From Roseateles_B sp051857535 (GTDB lineage Bacteria; Pseudomonadota; Gammaproteobacteria; Burkholderiales; Burkholderiaceae_C): DNA of 64,000 nt. The position numbers and the translations under genes are program-made. The stretch spans positions 102,993 through 166,992 of the forward strand of contig NZ_JBPZGY010000011.1 of NCBI RefSeq assembly GCF_051857535.1. Reading direction: 5' to 3'. Positions 20,528 through 30,700 of this stretch are shown here, piece by piece (position 1 is the stretch's first letter; every line of letters begins with the position of its first letter). The notes under the pieces were generated by a model. That model saw only the letters and a list, made by a program, of their open reading frames with translations. It was not told the origin of the DNA and made no database searches.

Positions 20528-21316
20528 TCAAGACTTTCGCCGGTGCCTGTCCAGCGCCTCCCAATGCGCGCCAATCAAGGCAAATCGCTCACGCAGCTTG
20601 TACATCTGCGCGGAGGGTAGGGCTTGCAGATGGGTGATCGCCTCGGGAACCGAGGACCCCACCGCCACGATGCCCAAGCCATTGGCATGCAGGAGTTCGA
20701 AGTGGGGATACTGGCCCTTCAGCTCGTCCCAGAGCTTCCAGACGCCAAAGCCCGTTTCGCGCAGGTTGATGTCATGGAACAGCATGACGCCCTGCCGGGA
20801 CATTTTCGGCAGCCACTTTTCAAATTCGGCCTTGACGCCCTCATACGAATGAGGACCATCGATGTGCAGGAGGTCGATGGAGCCATCGCTGAAGTTGACC
20901 AACGCTTCGTCGAAGGTCGTGCGCACCAGCTCCGCAATGCCGCCGAACTCGTTCCGGCAGAAATCGCCCAGGTCCAGGAAAATGCTGTCGTCAACCATGC
21001 CGTAATGCTCGGCATCAGCCCAGGTGTCGACCGCGTAGCAACGGCCCGGAATATGGAGTCGCCGCATGGCTTCGCAGAATGCGGAGAATGACACGCCATT
21101 GAAGGTGCCGAGCTCCACGATCACCTGCGGGTGCAGGGCGGCGACCAGCCAGTGGGCAAAGGGCACGTGCCCCCACCAGTAGCTGCTGGCCCCCAGCCGC
21201 TTGGGAACCCAGAAGACCGGCTCCAGGCCGGTGTCAAGCAGCGGAGAGAGCGAAAAGCCGTCTGTCGCCCGCGTGGGGCTCTCCTCGATGCGAATGAAAG
21301 CGTTCAATTTCAGCAC
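20528..21316 (-). CDS. Class I SAM-dependent methyltransferase (Methyltransf_24-like)
   Basis: A 262-residue methyltransferase. Motif I is VIVELGTFNGVSF (E-x-G-x-x-x-G), followed by an acidic loop in YAVDTWADAEHYG. DLLHIDGPHSYEGVKAEFE and MLFHDIN are typical of small O/S/N-methyltransferases with a metal-binding Asp-His set. The start is uncertain: the GTG at 21316 directly abuts AAAGGA, so a TTG at 21307 (8 bp after AAGGAG) may be used. It sits 48 bp downstream of the C-S lyase gene, so S-methylation of a freed thiol is one reasonable role; the substrate cannot be read from the sequence. Confidence 0.83.
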   Translation of the reverse strand: MLKLNAFIRIEESPTRATDGFSLSPLLDTGLEPVFWVPKRLGASSYWWGHVPFAHWLVAALHPQVIVELGTFNGVSFSAFCEAMRRLHIPGRCYAVDTWADAEHYGMVDDSIFLDLGDFCRNEFGGIAELVRTTFDEALVNFSDGSIDLLHIDGPHSYEGVKAEFEKWLPKMSRQGVMLFHDINLRETGFGVWKLWDELKGQYPHFELLHANGLGIVAVGSSVPEAITHLQALPSAQMYKLRERFALIGAHWEALDRHRRKS

Positions 21317-21364
21317 TCCTTTTGATTCTGTGTCTTGTCCTGGAAAGGCAGCGGCCCTTCATCC

Positions 21365-22573
21365 TCAGGGCTGTCCGCCCGGCCTTGCCTGCGCCAGGGC
21401 GGCGCTCATGCGGTCCAGGGCCTCATGAAGGGTCTGGCGCGGGCAGGCGAGATTGACCCGCATGAAACCCTCGCCGCCCTGGCCGAAGCTGGCACCGCTG
21501 ATGAACCAGACGCCCGCTTCATTCAGCATGAACTCTTCCAGCGCGGCATCCGTCAAACCGAGGCCGCGGCAGTCCAGCCAGGCCAGGTAAAGCGCATCAG
21601 GCTTGAAGACCTTCAGCGAAGGCAATGACCTCGCCACGGAATCTGCGAAGAGCTGATGATTTCCCCGCAGGTATGCCAGCAGTGCCTCCAGCCACGGTTC
21701 GCCGGCTCGGTAGGCGGCCTCGCAGGCCACCAGGCCCAGTGCATTCACCTCGGCCACGCCATTGCCTTCCATTTCGAGGCGTAGCCGTTGCCGAATCTGG
21801 ACGTTCGGGACGACGATATTGGCGAGTTGCAGACCGGAGAGATTGAAGGTCTTGCTTGGCGATGTGCAGATGATGCTGTTCTGTGCAAAGGCCGGATCGA
21901 TCTGCGCGAAGGCAAGGTGTCGGCAATCCGGGTTGATGAGCAGGTCTGCATGGATCTCGTCGGAAACAACGAGCACGCCATGGCGCAGGCAAATATCGCC
22001 CATCGCCTGCAGTTCGTCTCTGCCCCATACCTTCCCGACTGGGTTGTGGGGATTGCACAGGACGAAGAGCTTGGGACGCTCCTGCCTGATGACGGATTCA
22101 AATTCGGCCGGGTCAAAGGCATAGGACGCTTGCTGCTCCAGCAGCGGTGCGTTCACGACGCGCCTGTCGAGCAGACGGCAGAGCTTGCCGAATCGCGCAT
22201 AGACCGGTGTCTGTATCAGGATGGCATCGCCGGGCGCGCTGAAGGCCTTGATGACCTGGGACAGGGCGGCGACCACCCCCGGTGTCTGCAGCAGCCATTC
22301 AGCTTGTACCTGCCAGCCGTAGCGCTTCAGCTGCCATTGGACGACGGCCTCCCGGTAGTGCTCGGTGACGAAGGAGTAGCCAAGCATGCCGGTGGACAGC
22401 GCCTGCCCGAGCGCGTCGACGATCGCCGGTGCGGTCGGGAAGTCCATGTCCGCCAGCCACATGGGCAAGGGCTCGGGACGCCCTGCCTGCAGGGGTCTTG
22501 GCAGCAGGTCGAAATGCCATTTCTCTGAGTTGCTGGCGCGCCGGTCTACGGGGCGCCCGAAGTCGTAAGGCAT
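21365..22573 (-). CDS. PatB/MalY-type PLP-dependent C-S lyase (aminotransferase class I/II)
   Basis: A 402-residue fold-type I PLP enzyme of the MalY/PatB branch, whose members split cysteine thioethers into thiol, pyruvate and ammonia. Seen: LPMWLADMDFPTAPAI near the N-terminus (a branch signature), an NPHNPVG loop, VVSDEIHADL with the PLP-pyridine Asp, and the Schiff-base lysine in SPSKTFNLSGLQ. An upstream TTG (22597) would add eight residues. In glucosinolate and gliotoxin pathways an enzyme of this superfamily (SUR1, GliI) acts after glutathione conjugation. The gene lies between a GST and a methyltransferase, which supports a similar job here. Confidence 0.88.
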   Translation of the reverse strand: MPYDFGRPVDRRASNSEKWHFDLLPRPLQAGRPEPLPMWLADMDFPTAPAIVDALGQALSTGMLGYSFVTEHYREAVVQWQLKRYGWQVQAEWLLQTPGVVAALSQVIKAFSAPGDAILIQTPVYARFGKLCRLLDRRVVNAPLLEQQASYAFDPAEFESVIRQERPKLFVLCNPHNPVGKVWGRDELQAMGDICLRHGVLVVSDEIHADLLINPDCRHLAFAQIDPAFAQNSIICTSPSKTFNLSGLQLANIVVPNVQIRQRLRLEMEGNGVAEVNALGLVACEAAYRAGEPWLEALLAYLRGNHQLFADSVARSLPSLKVFKPDALYLAWLDCRGLGLTDAALEEFMLNEAGVWFISGASFGQGGEGFMRVNLACPRQTLHEALDRMSAALAQARPGGQP

Positions 22574-22798
22574 CTGAATACTCGATCGTGAGAGCAATGG
22601 GAGGAACTGCTCAAGGCATCAGCATGCCGGGCCTGGCGCGGCTCAGCCGCCGCGCGGCCTGGCACTGCGGGCTGCGCAGACGCTGCAATGGTCAGCTGGA
22701 CTGCGCTGGGGCCGCAGCGGCGGCTGTGCCGACGAGGCTGACGCCACGAGCGCCATTGGGCTCCGCAGCGCAGCCTCGTACGGCTTGGTGCCGCTGGC

Positions 22799-23413
22799 TC
22801 AGTTCGCTGCCTCGGCAGGCTCATCCAGGGCCAGGGCGCGCTGGGCGGCAGGCCGGTCGGCCAGTCGCTTGAGCCAGTTCATGATCAGCTCGTTCTTGGA
22901 CACGTAATCGGGATCCCAGGCCAGCGACCATTCCAGGGGGCCGGATACCAGGATGTCGGCGGCCGTGAACTGATTCCCCAGCAGATAGGGCCCTTTGGCA
23001 AGGGCTTCGCTGACCCGGCTGACCACACGCTGCGAATCCTTGACGGTCTTGGGATGCAGGCGGTCGCGATAGTACTTCCGCGTGGTGTAGAGAGGGTCGA
23101 CCTCGCTGGCATAGAAAACGAGCCAGCTCAGGTAGGCGGCACGGTTGGCCTCGCCGATCTGGACCCCGAGACCCTTGGCCGGAAACGCATCCGTCAGGTA
23201 CAGGGCGATGGCGCTTTGTTCAGTGACCAGCTGGCCTTCATGCTGGAGGGCGGGCACCCGCTTTTCCGGATGCGGATTCTTGGGATCGGGCGAACCGCTG
23301 CCATCGCTCAGCTGAATCTCGCAGTGGATGAGATCGTATTCAAGGCCCAGCTCTTCAAGCAGCCAGATGATTCGCGAAGAACGGGATTCGGGGGTGTGGT
23401 AGAGGGATAGCAT
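22799..23413 (-). CDS. Glutathione S-transferase family protein
   Basis: A 204-residue soluble GST. The N-terminal thioredoxin-like domain has LYHTPESRSSRI, with a candidate catalytic Ser/Arg region, KRVPALQHEG with the cis-Pro, and TEQSAIALYL, which binds the glutathione gamma-Glu. The helical C-terminal domain contains FTAADILV, the N-capping box motif. The ATG at 23413 gives the usual GST start; an ATG at 23455 would add 14 residues. It heads the sulfur-related run (GST, C-S lyase, methyltransferase, gamma-glutamyl hydrolase) and has a good promoter upstream at 23485-23513. Confidence 0.9.
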   Translation of the reverse strand: MLSLYHTPESRSSRIIWLLEELGLEYDLIHCEIQLSDGSGSPDPKNPHPEKRVPALQHEGQLVTEQSAIALYLTDAFPAKGLGVQIGEANRAAYLSWLVFYASEVDPLYTTRKYYRDRLHPKTVKDSQRVVSRVSEALAKGPYLLGNQFTAADILVSGPLEWSLAWDPDYVSKNELIMNWLKRLADRPAAQRALALDEPAEAAN

Positions 23414-23484
23414 GATGATGATGGGCTGAAGCGTGGAATGCTGGCGGCATGCCATGGAGCTGCCGCAGGTTTTCTTTGTCGTTG

Positions 23485-23513
23485 AATATGGAAAGGAATA
23501 TTGATGGGGTCAA
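23485..23513 (-). promoter_or_regulatory. Predicted sigma70 promoter of the GST-C-S lyase run
   Basis: On the minus strand, TTGACC (complement of 23508-23513) and CATATT (complement of 23485-23490) are separated by exactly 17 bp in an AT-rich island within GC-rich DNA. Transcription would begin near 23478, about 65 bp before the GST start. This is the best promoter-like match in the biosynthetic region. Confidence 0.6.
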
Positions 23514-23628
23514 TCGCCTCCCTTGAATATTCTTGAGGATGGGTTGCGGTCAAGGACCAGGGGTCGGACACCCCCCCGGCAGCGCCTGAAGCCCTTGCGG
23601 TGCGGCCTGGGCGCCGGGGAGGGGAACG

Positions 23629-24882
23629 TCAGTCCATGCCGTCCTTCAGCACCCTGGCCCTGATTTCACGGGCCTGTGCGGCGATGGCCTCGTAGCTCTC
23701 GCCCACGAGCCAGAAACGCGCCAGGCAGCTGCGGCCACCCGTTTGGTGCCAGTCGATATAGGCGTCCCCGGGGAAGATTTGCGCCGTCCGCACGATGCCA
23801 GGCATGTGCTGCACCTGCGCGAAGGCTTCCTCGTCGAGCAGGTCCCTGACATAACCTTGCCTGCTGGTGGACACGGCGAACATGCCGCCAACCCCTTTGG
23901 GCGGGCCCGCAGCGTCACTTGCTTCGATGGGCAGGCCAGCAGCGAGTTTGGCGATGAGGGCGTACTGGGATTTGCCAAATACCTGCTTGTAAAGGGCGGT
24001 CATGGAGACGCAGGCGCGGCCATTGATTTCCGTGATGCGGATGTCATCGTTTGGCAGCACCCACAGCTCCACATTCCAGAAGCCGTTCTTGATGCCGATG
24101 TTTTCCACCGCATCCAGCGCTGCCTGCACGACGCGGTCCAGCTCTGCGGCCCCGAGGCGCGACGGAACGCTGTTGTTGTCGAGTGCGCTGCCGACGCCGT
24201 CGAAGTAGTTGTTGTCCGAGACAGCCCAGATGGCATGGCGCCCCTCGGCATCTGTCCAGCCTTCGACCGCATGCTGGGTGCGGCAGCTCACGAATTCCTC
24301 AGCCATGAACATGTCATGCATGGCCAGCGGGAATCGATCTGCATCCACATAACGACTGAACAGTTCCTTGTAGGGGCGTGCAAAGGCGGGGAGCTTCTCG
24401 CGCAGCTCAGCCACGGCCTCCGCCAGTTCCTGCGGCTGCGTCACGGTTGTCTGCAGCAGGCTGAAAAACAGCGAGGGCGGCTTGAGATGACTCGGGAAGG
24501 TGATGTCCCGCATCCAGTCATCCTGATCCAGCCGGAATCCCTGGAATCGAATGGGATGGCGTTCTCGGGATCGTGAATAGTATTTGTGGTTGGCCAGAAA
24601 CATGGCTTCCACGGACGGGGTCGGTAGATTCAATGCCTGTCCCATCACGGCGCCACAGAAATTGGCGAGGTCCTCGGTGAAGAAAATGCCGTCGACGGCG
24701 TGCTCCTTGCCCATGCTGATGCCCTTGCGGACAAATTCGATGGGGTCGAAGCTCTGCAGTGAGGCGTCGTAGGAGCGCCAGCCGGGATCGTCCAGATACA
24801 CGACGGCGATGCCTTTGTCGGCCAGCGCATCCAGTTCCCGCCGGTCTTGCGGCGACGGCAGCAGTGCAAGCAGCTTTTTCAC
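23629..24882 (-). CDS. ATP-grasp family ligase
   Basis: A 417-residue protein of the ATP-grasp type. The C-terminal half has the characteristic acidic metal-binding strand (NGFWNVELWVLP, then IRITEINGR), and the middle contains a FMAEEFVSCR strand. Members join a carboxylate to an amine or similar nucleophile with ATP. The substrate is not evident. The start is fixed by the GTG at 24882, whose GTGA overlaps the stop of the upstream MurL-like/FMO gene, indicating translational coupling; longer starts lie inside that gene. It is one of two ATP-grasp enzymes in this gene set, the other being the Ddl homologue. Confidence 0.8.
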   Translation of the reverse strand: MKKLLALLPSPQDRRELDALADKGIAVVYLDDPGWRSYDASLQSFDPIEFVRKGISMGKEHAVDGIFFTEDLANFCGAVMGQALNLPTPSVEAMFLANHKYYSRSRERHPIRFQGFRLDQDDWMRDITFPSHLKPPSLFFSLLQTTVTQPQELAEAVAELREKLPAFARPYKELFSRYVDADRFPLAMHDMFMAEEFVSCRTQHAVEGWTDAEGRHAIWAVSDNNYFDGVGSALDNNSVPSRLGAAELDRVVQAALDAVENIGIKNGFWNVELWVLPNDDIRITEINGRACVSMTALYKQVFGKSQYALIAKLAAGLPIEASDAAGPPKGVGGMFAVSTSRQGYVRDLLDEEAFAQVQHMPGIVRTAQIFPGDAYIDWHQTGGRSCLARFWLVGESYEAIAAQAREIRARVLKDGMD

Positions 24883-27587
24883 GAGACGGTCTCCATTGTC
24901 AGTTCCTCTTCTCCCAGGAAATCCTTCACATGGGGCAGCAGCATGTCGGCGTCGCGCCCGCCATTGCACAGGCAGGTCGAGCTCAGGCGCTGGATGTTGA
25001 ACATGCCCATGAAGAACAGCCCCGATACGGGGGCCACCCCGTCCTGTCCCAGGGGATAGCCGTGGGAATCAAGGATTCCATCGACATGCAGCCAGCTCCA
25101 GCCGGCGTTGAAGCCTGTTGCCGCCACCACAGCCGAGATGCCAGCGCTTGCCAGATCCAGCTGGGCCGGCGATTCCTCGGGTAGCCAGCCTGAGCTCATT
25201 TCCATGGGCAGGAAGCGCTCTTCGTCCTCGTGTGGAGGCTCCTCGCGGTCCTCGTAGTAGATGTCCGCAATATTCGAGAGCTTTTCGTACTCTGCCCGGG
25301 TGCCGGCGATGGCGCGCTCGACCTGCGGCCTGACATCCCGGAAGCTCAGGACCTGCCCCTGCGTCTGTTCCAGCTTGCCCAGGAGCGTGACTCCGCGCTG
25401 CGCCATGAGCTGCAGGCTGATGGAACGGCCCAGGCCGTCACTCCCCTTGCCGGAGACCAGGGGGAACTCGGTGGTGCGCGCCCGGAACAGGGCGCCGGGA
25501 ATGCCCATGCGTATGGCGGGATCCTCGCTGACGTGGTTGTGCAGCAGGCCGCCGATGTCCCACCACTCCATGAAGTCCTTGCCACGCAGGCGCCGGATGT
25601 TGGAAGGCCGGTCGGACAAGGACCAGTAGACCTGGCGGCCGGCATCGAGCAGGTCTTCGACGATCTGGGCACCGGACTGCCCCCCACCGACGACAAGCAC
25701 CGCCCCTGCGGGCAGGTCCTTGGGGTTGCGGTATCTGGAGGAATGGATCAACTCCACGTCGGCGCTGAGGGACTTCAGCGGCGCGGGAATCCTGGGCGCC
25801 GCATATTCACCGGTGGCGACGATCAGCGCCTTGGTTTCAATCTCGCATGCCGGGGTTTCGAGCAGGAAACGTCCTTGCGACTTGCGCGCGGAAATGACCT
25901 TGACCTGGGTGGCGACGGGCAACTGGTTGGCATCGGCATAGCCCGCAAGCAGCTGCTGTACCTCCGCATGCCCCATGAATCCCTGCGCCGTCGTGCCTGG
26001 CAAGCCGGGCAACGCGATCGTTGAATTCGGGGTATTGATCTGGAAGGAATCCCAACGGTTCTTCCAGGAGGCGCCCACACTGTCCGCCTCCAGGACCAGA
26101 TGCTCGATATTCTGGGACTTCAGGGTGTGGCTCATGCTCAGGCCGGCCTGACCGGCGCCGACGATGACCACCTCCGTCGAGATGCGCATGCCCGTCTTGC
26201 CCATGCGGTGCAGCAAGGGGCCGCGCAGCGGTGCCGGAATGGCGTCCCACTTCACCTGGAGGAACTGTGTCGATGGGCTGTGCTCGGAGGAGCGTCCCGC
26301 AAACTCGTCGAACACCTGTGGCCGGATGCCGCGCTGACGGCAGCGGTCCACGGCCTGCAGGCACTCACGATGCGAGGGCACGCATTCCCAGGCGACATGC
26401 TCCGCGTCGAGGAGGTCGCGCCAGTTGGAGCGGTTGTCCAAGTCCTCGAACAGGCTGACAGGCGTGCCCATGACCGTCTTGGCATAGGCCTCGCCCAGCA
26501 TGGAGGACATCATCAAGTAGGAGAAGCAGCATTTCGGGCACTTGCGGCACCACGGCTTGTCAATATTGCAGGAGTGCGCTTTTGCCAGCATCTCTGGTTC
26601 AGAGGCGGCGATGGCATAGATGACGGTGTCATAGGCGCCGCGCAGTGTGCTGGAGAAACCGTCCTTGAATTTCTGGCCCGTCAGCAGGCGGAACAGGTTC
26701 GTGGATATCTCCTGGTATTCCACGCTCTTGCACCATTGGTGGTTGATGTCCTCGCCATTCCATACGGCCATGGTGCGGTCAGCCGAGGCCTCGATGTTGA
26801 ACCACACGCCGGAATAATCGTGCTCGAGAATGATCGGGATATAGCCGACGTAATTGGCGGTATGCCCGACTGCAAAGTCCGACTTGATGTGATGGGTCTC
26901 GACGCCCATGTGTGCAAACCGGCTGTCCTCGCTGGAGAAGAAGTCGTCGGACACTTCCACGGTGATCAGCCGCCGTTCCTCACGGGTGGCCACGGCCCGC
27001 AGATCCTTGAGCAGATCGCGTTGCAGCTTGTGTGCCCCGCCCAGGGGCAGGGTGCCTTCATAGATGTCATAGGGCACCTGCGCATCGTTGAGCAGCAGCA
27101 TGCCGACCAGAGAATCCTTGCCACCGCCGTTGGTCAGGAGAATGCGGCGCTTCACGTCCGGCGCGGCGGCAGTGTCGCCACGCGCCTGTATCTCATCAAC
27201 GGGCGCGCTGATGCACCGGGGCAGGTCCTGGCTTCGATACTCAAAGGCGTTGCGATAGCGCCATTCGCCAAACTGCCTCAGGAAGCAATGGCGCCACATC
27301 GCCTTGACATCGTCAGACATGGCAAGCCCGGCGCACAGGCTGAGCGTTTCACCCCCCAGGGCAAGAAAGCGCATGCAGTCCCAGGCGACGATCGCCCCCA
27401 GGATCTCAGGCGCCCGGCCTTGGAGCCCGTGCTTGCGCCACAAGGCATCCCAGGACGGGATGGAGTGGTAGCTGATGGTGGAGGTGAAGCATTGCCCCGC
27501 CACCTCGACGATGGACTTGATTCGGGCAGGGTGGTCGTCAAGGCTGAAGGAAATGACCTTGACATCGAATTTTGAATTTGAAAACAC
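24879..27587 (-). CDS. Fusion of MurL-like PP-loop domain and flavin monooxygenase
   Basis: A 902-residue two-domain protein. The first domain (about 1-460) has a PP-loop-like ATP motif GGGKDS (about residue 150) and a cysteine cluster PWCRKCPKCCF (about 348). This combination is typical of MurL, the epimerase acting on UDP-MurNAc-L-Ala-L-Glu. The second domain (about 467-902) is a flavin-containing monooxygenase. It has an FAD motif VVIVGAGQAGLS, an NADPH-type VLVVGGGQSGAQ and a VVAATGF segment. The GTG at 27587 has GAGGGG 6 bp upstream and is preferred over the longer frame. I know of no described protein with this fusion. It may activate or epimerise and N- or C-oxidise an amino acid intermediate. 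Confidence 0.75.
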   Translation of the reverse strand: MFSNSKFDVKVISFSLDDHPARIKSIVEVAGQCFTSTISYHSIPSWDALWRKHGLQGRAPEILGAIVAWDCMRFLALGGETLSLCAGLAMSDDVKAMWRHCFLRQFGEWRYRNAFEYRSQDLPRCISAPVDEIQARGDTAAAPDVKRRILLTNGGGKDSLVGMLLLNDAQVPYDIYEGTLPLGGAHKLQRDLLKDLRAVATREERRLITVEVSDDFFSSEDSRFAHMGVETHHIKSDFAVGHTANYVGYIPIILEHDYSGVWFNIEASADRTMAVWNGEDINHQWCKSVEYQEISTNLFRLLTGQKFKDGFSSTLRGAYDTVIYAIAASEPEMLAKAHSCNIDKPWCRKCPKCCFSYLMMSSMLGEAYAKTVMGTPVSLFEDLDNRSNWRDLLDAEHVAWECVPSHRECLQAVDRCRQRGIRPQVFDEFAGRSSEHSPSTQFLQVKWDAIPAPLRGPLLHRMGKTGMRISTEVVIVGAGQAGLSMSHTLKSQNIEHLVLEADSVGASWKNRWDSFQINTPNSTIALPGLPGTTAQGFMGHAEVQQLLAGYADANQLPVATQVKVISARKSQGRFLLETPACEIETKALIVATGEYAAPRIPAPLKSLSADVELIHSSRYRNPKDLPAGAVLVVGGGQSGAQIVEDLLDAGRQVYWSLSDRPSNIRRLRGKDFMEWWDIGGLLHNHVSEDPAIRMGIPGALFRARTTEFPLVSGKGSDGLGRSISLQLMAQRGVTLLGKLEQTQGQVLSFRDVRPQVERAIAGTRAEYEKLSNIADIYYEDREEPPHEDEERFLPMEMSSGWLPEESPAQLDLASAGISAVVAATGFNAGWSWLHVDGILDSHGYPLGQDGVAPVSGLFFMGMFNIQRLSSTCLCNGGRDADMLLPHVKDFLGEEELTMETVS

Positions 27588-27719
27588 ACTGTTCCCCTCA
27601 ATAAAGACAACGATGGCAGATGTGCAAATTTCTGGAGTGCATAGGCGAGAGAGCAAGACCGGCGTGTGGCCTCGGCTTTCCTGCAAAAGCCGGGGGCGCG
27701 AGCCTTTGAATCCCTTGCG

Positions 27720-30700
27720 TCAGATCACGATGGCCGCGGCGCTTTGCGCGAAGGCGGGGCGTTGCCCCTCATGGGCCATCTGGACCAGGCACTCCTGATA
27801 CCGCTTGAAGAAATCCTCGGCTTCCTCGTCCTTGAATAGCGAGCTATTGAACTGGATGTGAATGCCGAATCCTTTGGTGGAATCCGATGTGGTTAGGTAT
27901 AGGTCATAATATGAACTTCCCGCTGGTTCCGTCAGTTCGACCGGCTCTGCGTGGCTGCGAATGAATTGAGATGCCGAGCCATCCGAGAAATTCTGGTGGA
28001 TATGGAATATCTGGGCTCGCTGGCCATAAGCAGGTCCCAGTATGGTCGGATCATTCAATTCATTGACCGGGTGCATCAGAATAGGAGCCATGTCCAGGAC
28101 ATGGGCCAGTTGTTCAAAGGCCTGCCGGGCGACATCCAGTGGGGATTTGCCTGCGGACTGCAGGCGCAGCATCCACGACTGCAGAAACCATCCGAATGTG
28201 CTGTTGTATTCAGGTCTTGGACGGTTGGTGAAACGCGATGAGACGAGGATGTCATCGGATTCGTAAATATCGCGAACCACCGATGCCAGGGCGCCGGAGG
28301 CCAAGGCAAATACGCTGACGCCTGTTTTTGCGGCGAGTTGCTGCAGCCCCTTGGAAATCTGGCTGTCCATCAGGGCCTGGCGCGCGAAGGTGTCGTGCAT
28401 ATAAGGCCTGGGACGGGCGCGTTCCCGCTCAAAGGGGATGGCAGGCACCGTGTCCGGCAGCAGGGTGTGCCAGTAGTCGCGCTGCGCCCGGACGGCCGCG
28501 GAGGTCAAGGCTGCATCTACCCAATGTGCATATTCGAAATATTGGGGAGGGCGGGGCTGGTTCTGGGTCTGTTCACCAGACAGCGCCCGCAGCAGATCGC
28601 ACCACAGGATTTCCATGGACATGCCATCGGCGATGCCGTGATCGGCCAGCAGCGTGAGATAGCAGGACTGGCCTCGCGTGGCGTGCACGCAAAGCTTGAA
28701 CAGCGGTGCGCGATGCAGGGGGAAGCTGGTGTCCTGCAGGGCACGCACCGAGGCTTGGATGGCCTCGTCGTCCAATGCCTGCTCGTCGTAGACCAGGGCC
28801 TGGTCCAGCAGCGCCTCGGTGTCTGCCAGACGTTGTTCCAGGCGCGGCTGGCCGCGGACCGCGACGAAATGAAGCCGCAAGCCTTCGTGGCGGTCCAGTA
28901 ATGTGCGCAATGCCTCACGGGCCGTGGCCGCATCGAGCTTGCGGGCGTAGCGCAGGGTCAGGACGATGTTTGCCTTGGGCCAGCCCTCGCGGCGGAAGTA
29001 TCGCCAGCGGGTCTTCTGGTTGGCCGTTGCGGGCCTGCGATTCGCAGCCCCCAAGCCGCCCATGGACCCTGCCTGGGGAGCCGGCAGCGCGGCGGCATCC
29101 GCCACCAGCAGCTCAGCCAGTGACTCGATGGTGGGCGAGGCGAAGAAGGGCTTCAGGAGAAACTTGCAACCGAGCCGGCTGGCAAGCAGGCCCTGCATGC
29201 GGATGGCCAGGAGCGAATGACCACCCAGGGCGAAGAAGTTGTCGCGGACCCCGATCCGGTCGATCTTGAGCACTTCTGACCAGAGCGTGGCCAGGCGCTG
29301 CTCGCTGGCATTGCGTGGCGCCACGTAGTCGCCTTCGGCCAGGTCTCGCGATGCAGCAGGCAGGGGCAGGGCTTTGCGGTCGATCTTGCCGTTGGCATTG
29401 AGCGGGAACGCGTCCAACTGGACCAAGGTGGGCGGCACCATGTACTCCGGCAGGGTCCGCTGCAGATGGTCGCGCAAGGCCTGCTTCGTCAGGCCAGGCG
29501 CCACCACATAGCCGACCAGCCGCTTGCCGCCGCTTGCATCGGCCAGCGCCACGACAAGCGCTTCCTTGACACCGGGGCAAGCCAGCAGTGCGGCCTCTAT
29601 CTCGCCCAGTTCGATCCGGAAGCCCCGGATCTTCACCTGGTGATCGATGCGACCCACGAAGTCGATCTTGCCGTCCGGGAGGTAGCGAGCCAGGTCTCCG
29701 GTGGCGTACATCCTGCTGCCTGCGGCCCCGAAGGGGTTGGGGACGAAGCGCTCGGCCGTCAGGTCCGGGCGGTTCAGGTAGCAGCGCGCCAGGCCTGCAC
29801 CGGCGAGGTAGATCTGGCCTGTCACGCCCACGGGCACGGGCGCGAGCTGGGCATCGAGGATGTAGGCCTGGGTGTTTGTGATCGGCCGGCCTATGGGAGC
29901 CACCGCTTGATCGAAGCCTGCATCGAAAGGATGGCAGGTGGCGAAGGTGGTCGTTTCCGTCGGCCCGTAGGCGTTGCTGAGCTGGCAGCCGGGCAGTGCT
30001 GCCTGCAGCCTGCGAACGGCCCTCACCGACAGCACCTCGCCACCTGACAAGAGCTGCCTCAGGCTCTGCAGCGATTGCAACTCGGCCTCGCAGAACTGGT
30101 CGAACAAGGCGGCCGTGAGCCAGAGGATGCTGACCGCCTCACGGCGCACCAGTTCGCGCAGCTCGTCCACGGACACCAGTCCAGGCGGTGCGATCACCAG
30201 CCGGGCGCCATTGAGCAGGGCGCCCCAGATTTCGAAGGTCGAGGCATCAAAGGCCAGCGGCGCGTTGAGCAGAAAAGTGTCCCCGGCGCCCATGCGCGCA
30301 TAGGTCGTGCCCTTGACGAGCCGCAGGACGCCGCGGTGCTCGATCGCGACGGCCTTGGGGCGCCCCGTCGACCCCGAGGTGTACATGCAGTACGCCAGGT
30401 GGCCGGCTTGCGTCGTGATGGGGGGGTGCTGCGCTGTGCCGGCGGGGGGTAGCGTGCCTGGGTCGTCCACGCACACCCAAGTGCTGTCGAAAGCGGGGAG
30501 CTGCTGCTGCAGGAGTCTGCTGGTGATCATCACCGTGGGGGCCGCGTCCGACAGCATGAAGCTCAGGCGCTCCGTGGGCAGGCGCGGGTCCAGGGGCAGG
30601 TAGGCGCCCCCGGCCTTCAGGATGGCCAGCAGTGCGACCACCATCTCGAAGCTGCGCTCCAGGCAGATGCCGACCAGCGCATCGGGCCTGACGCCCAGGG

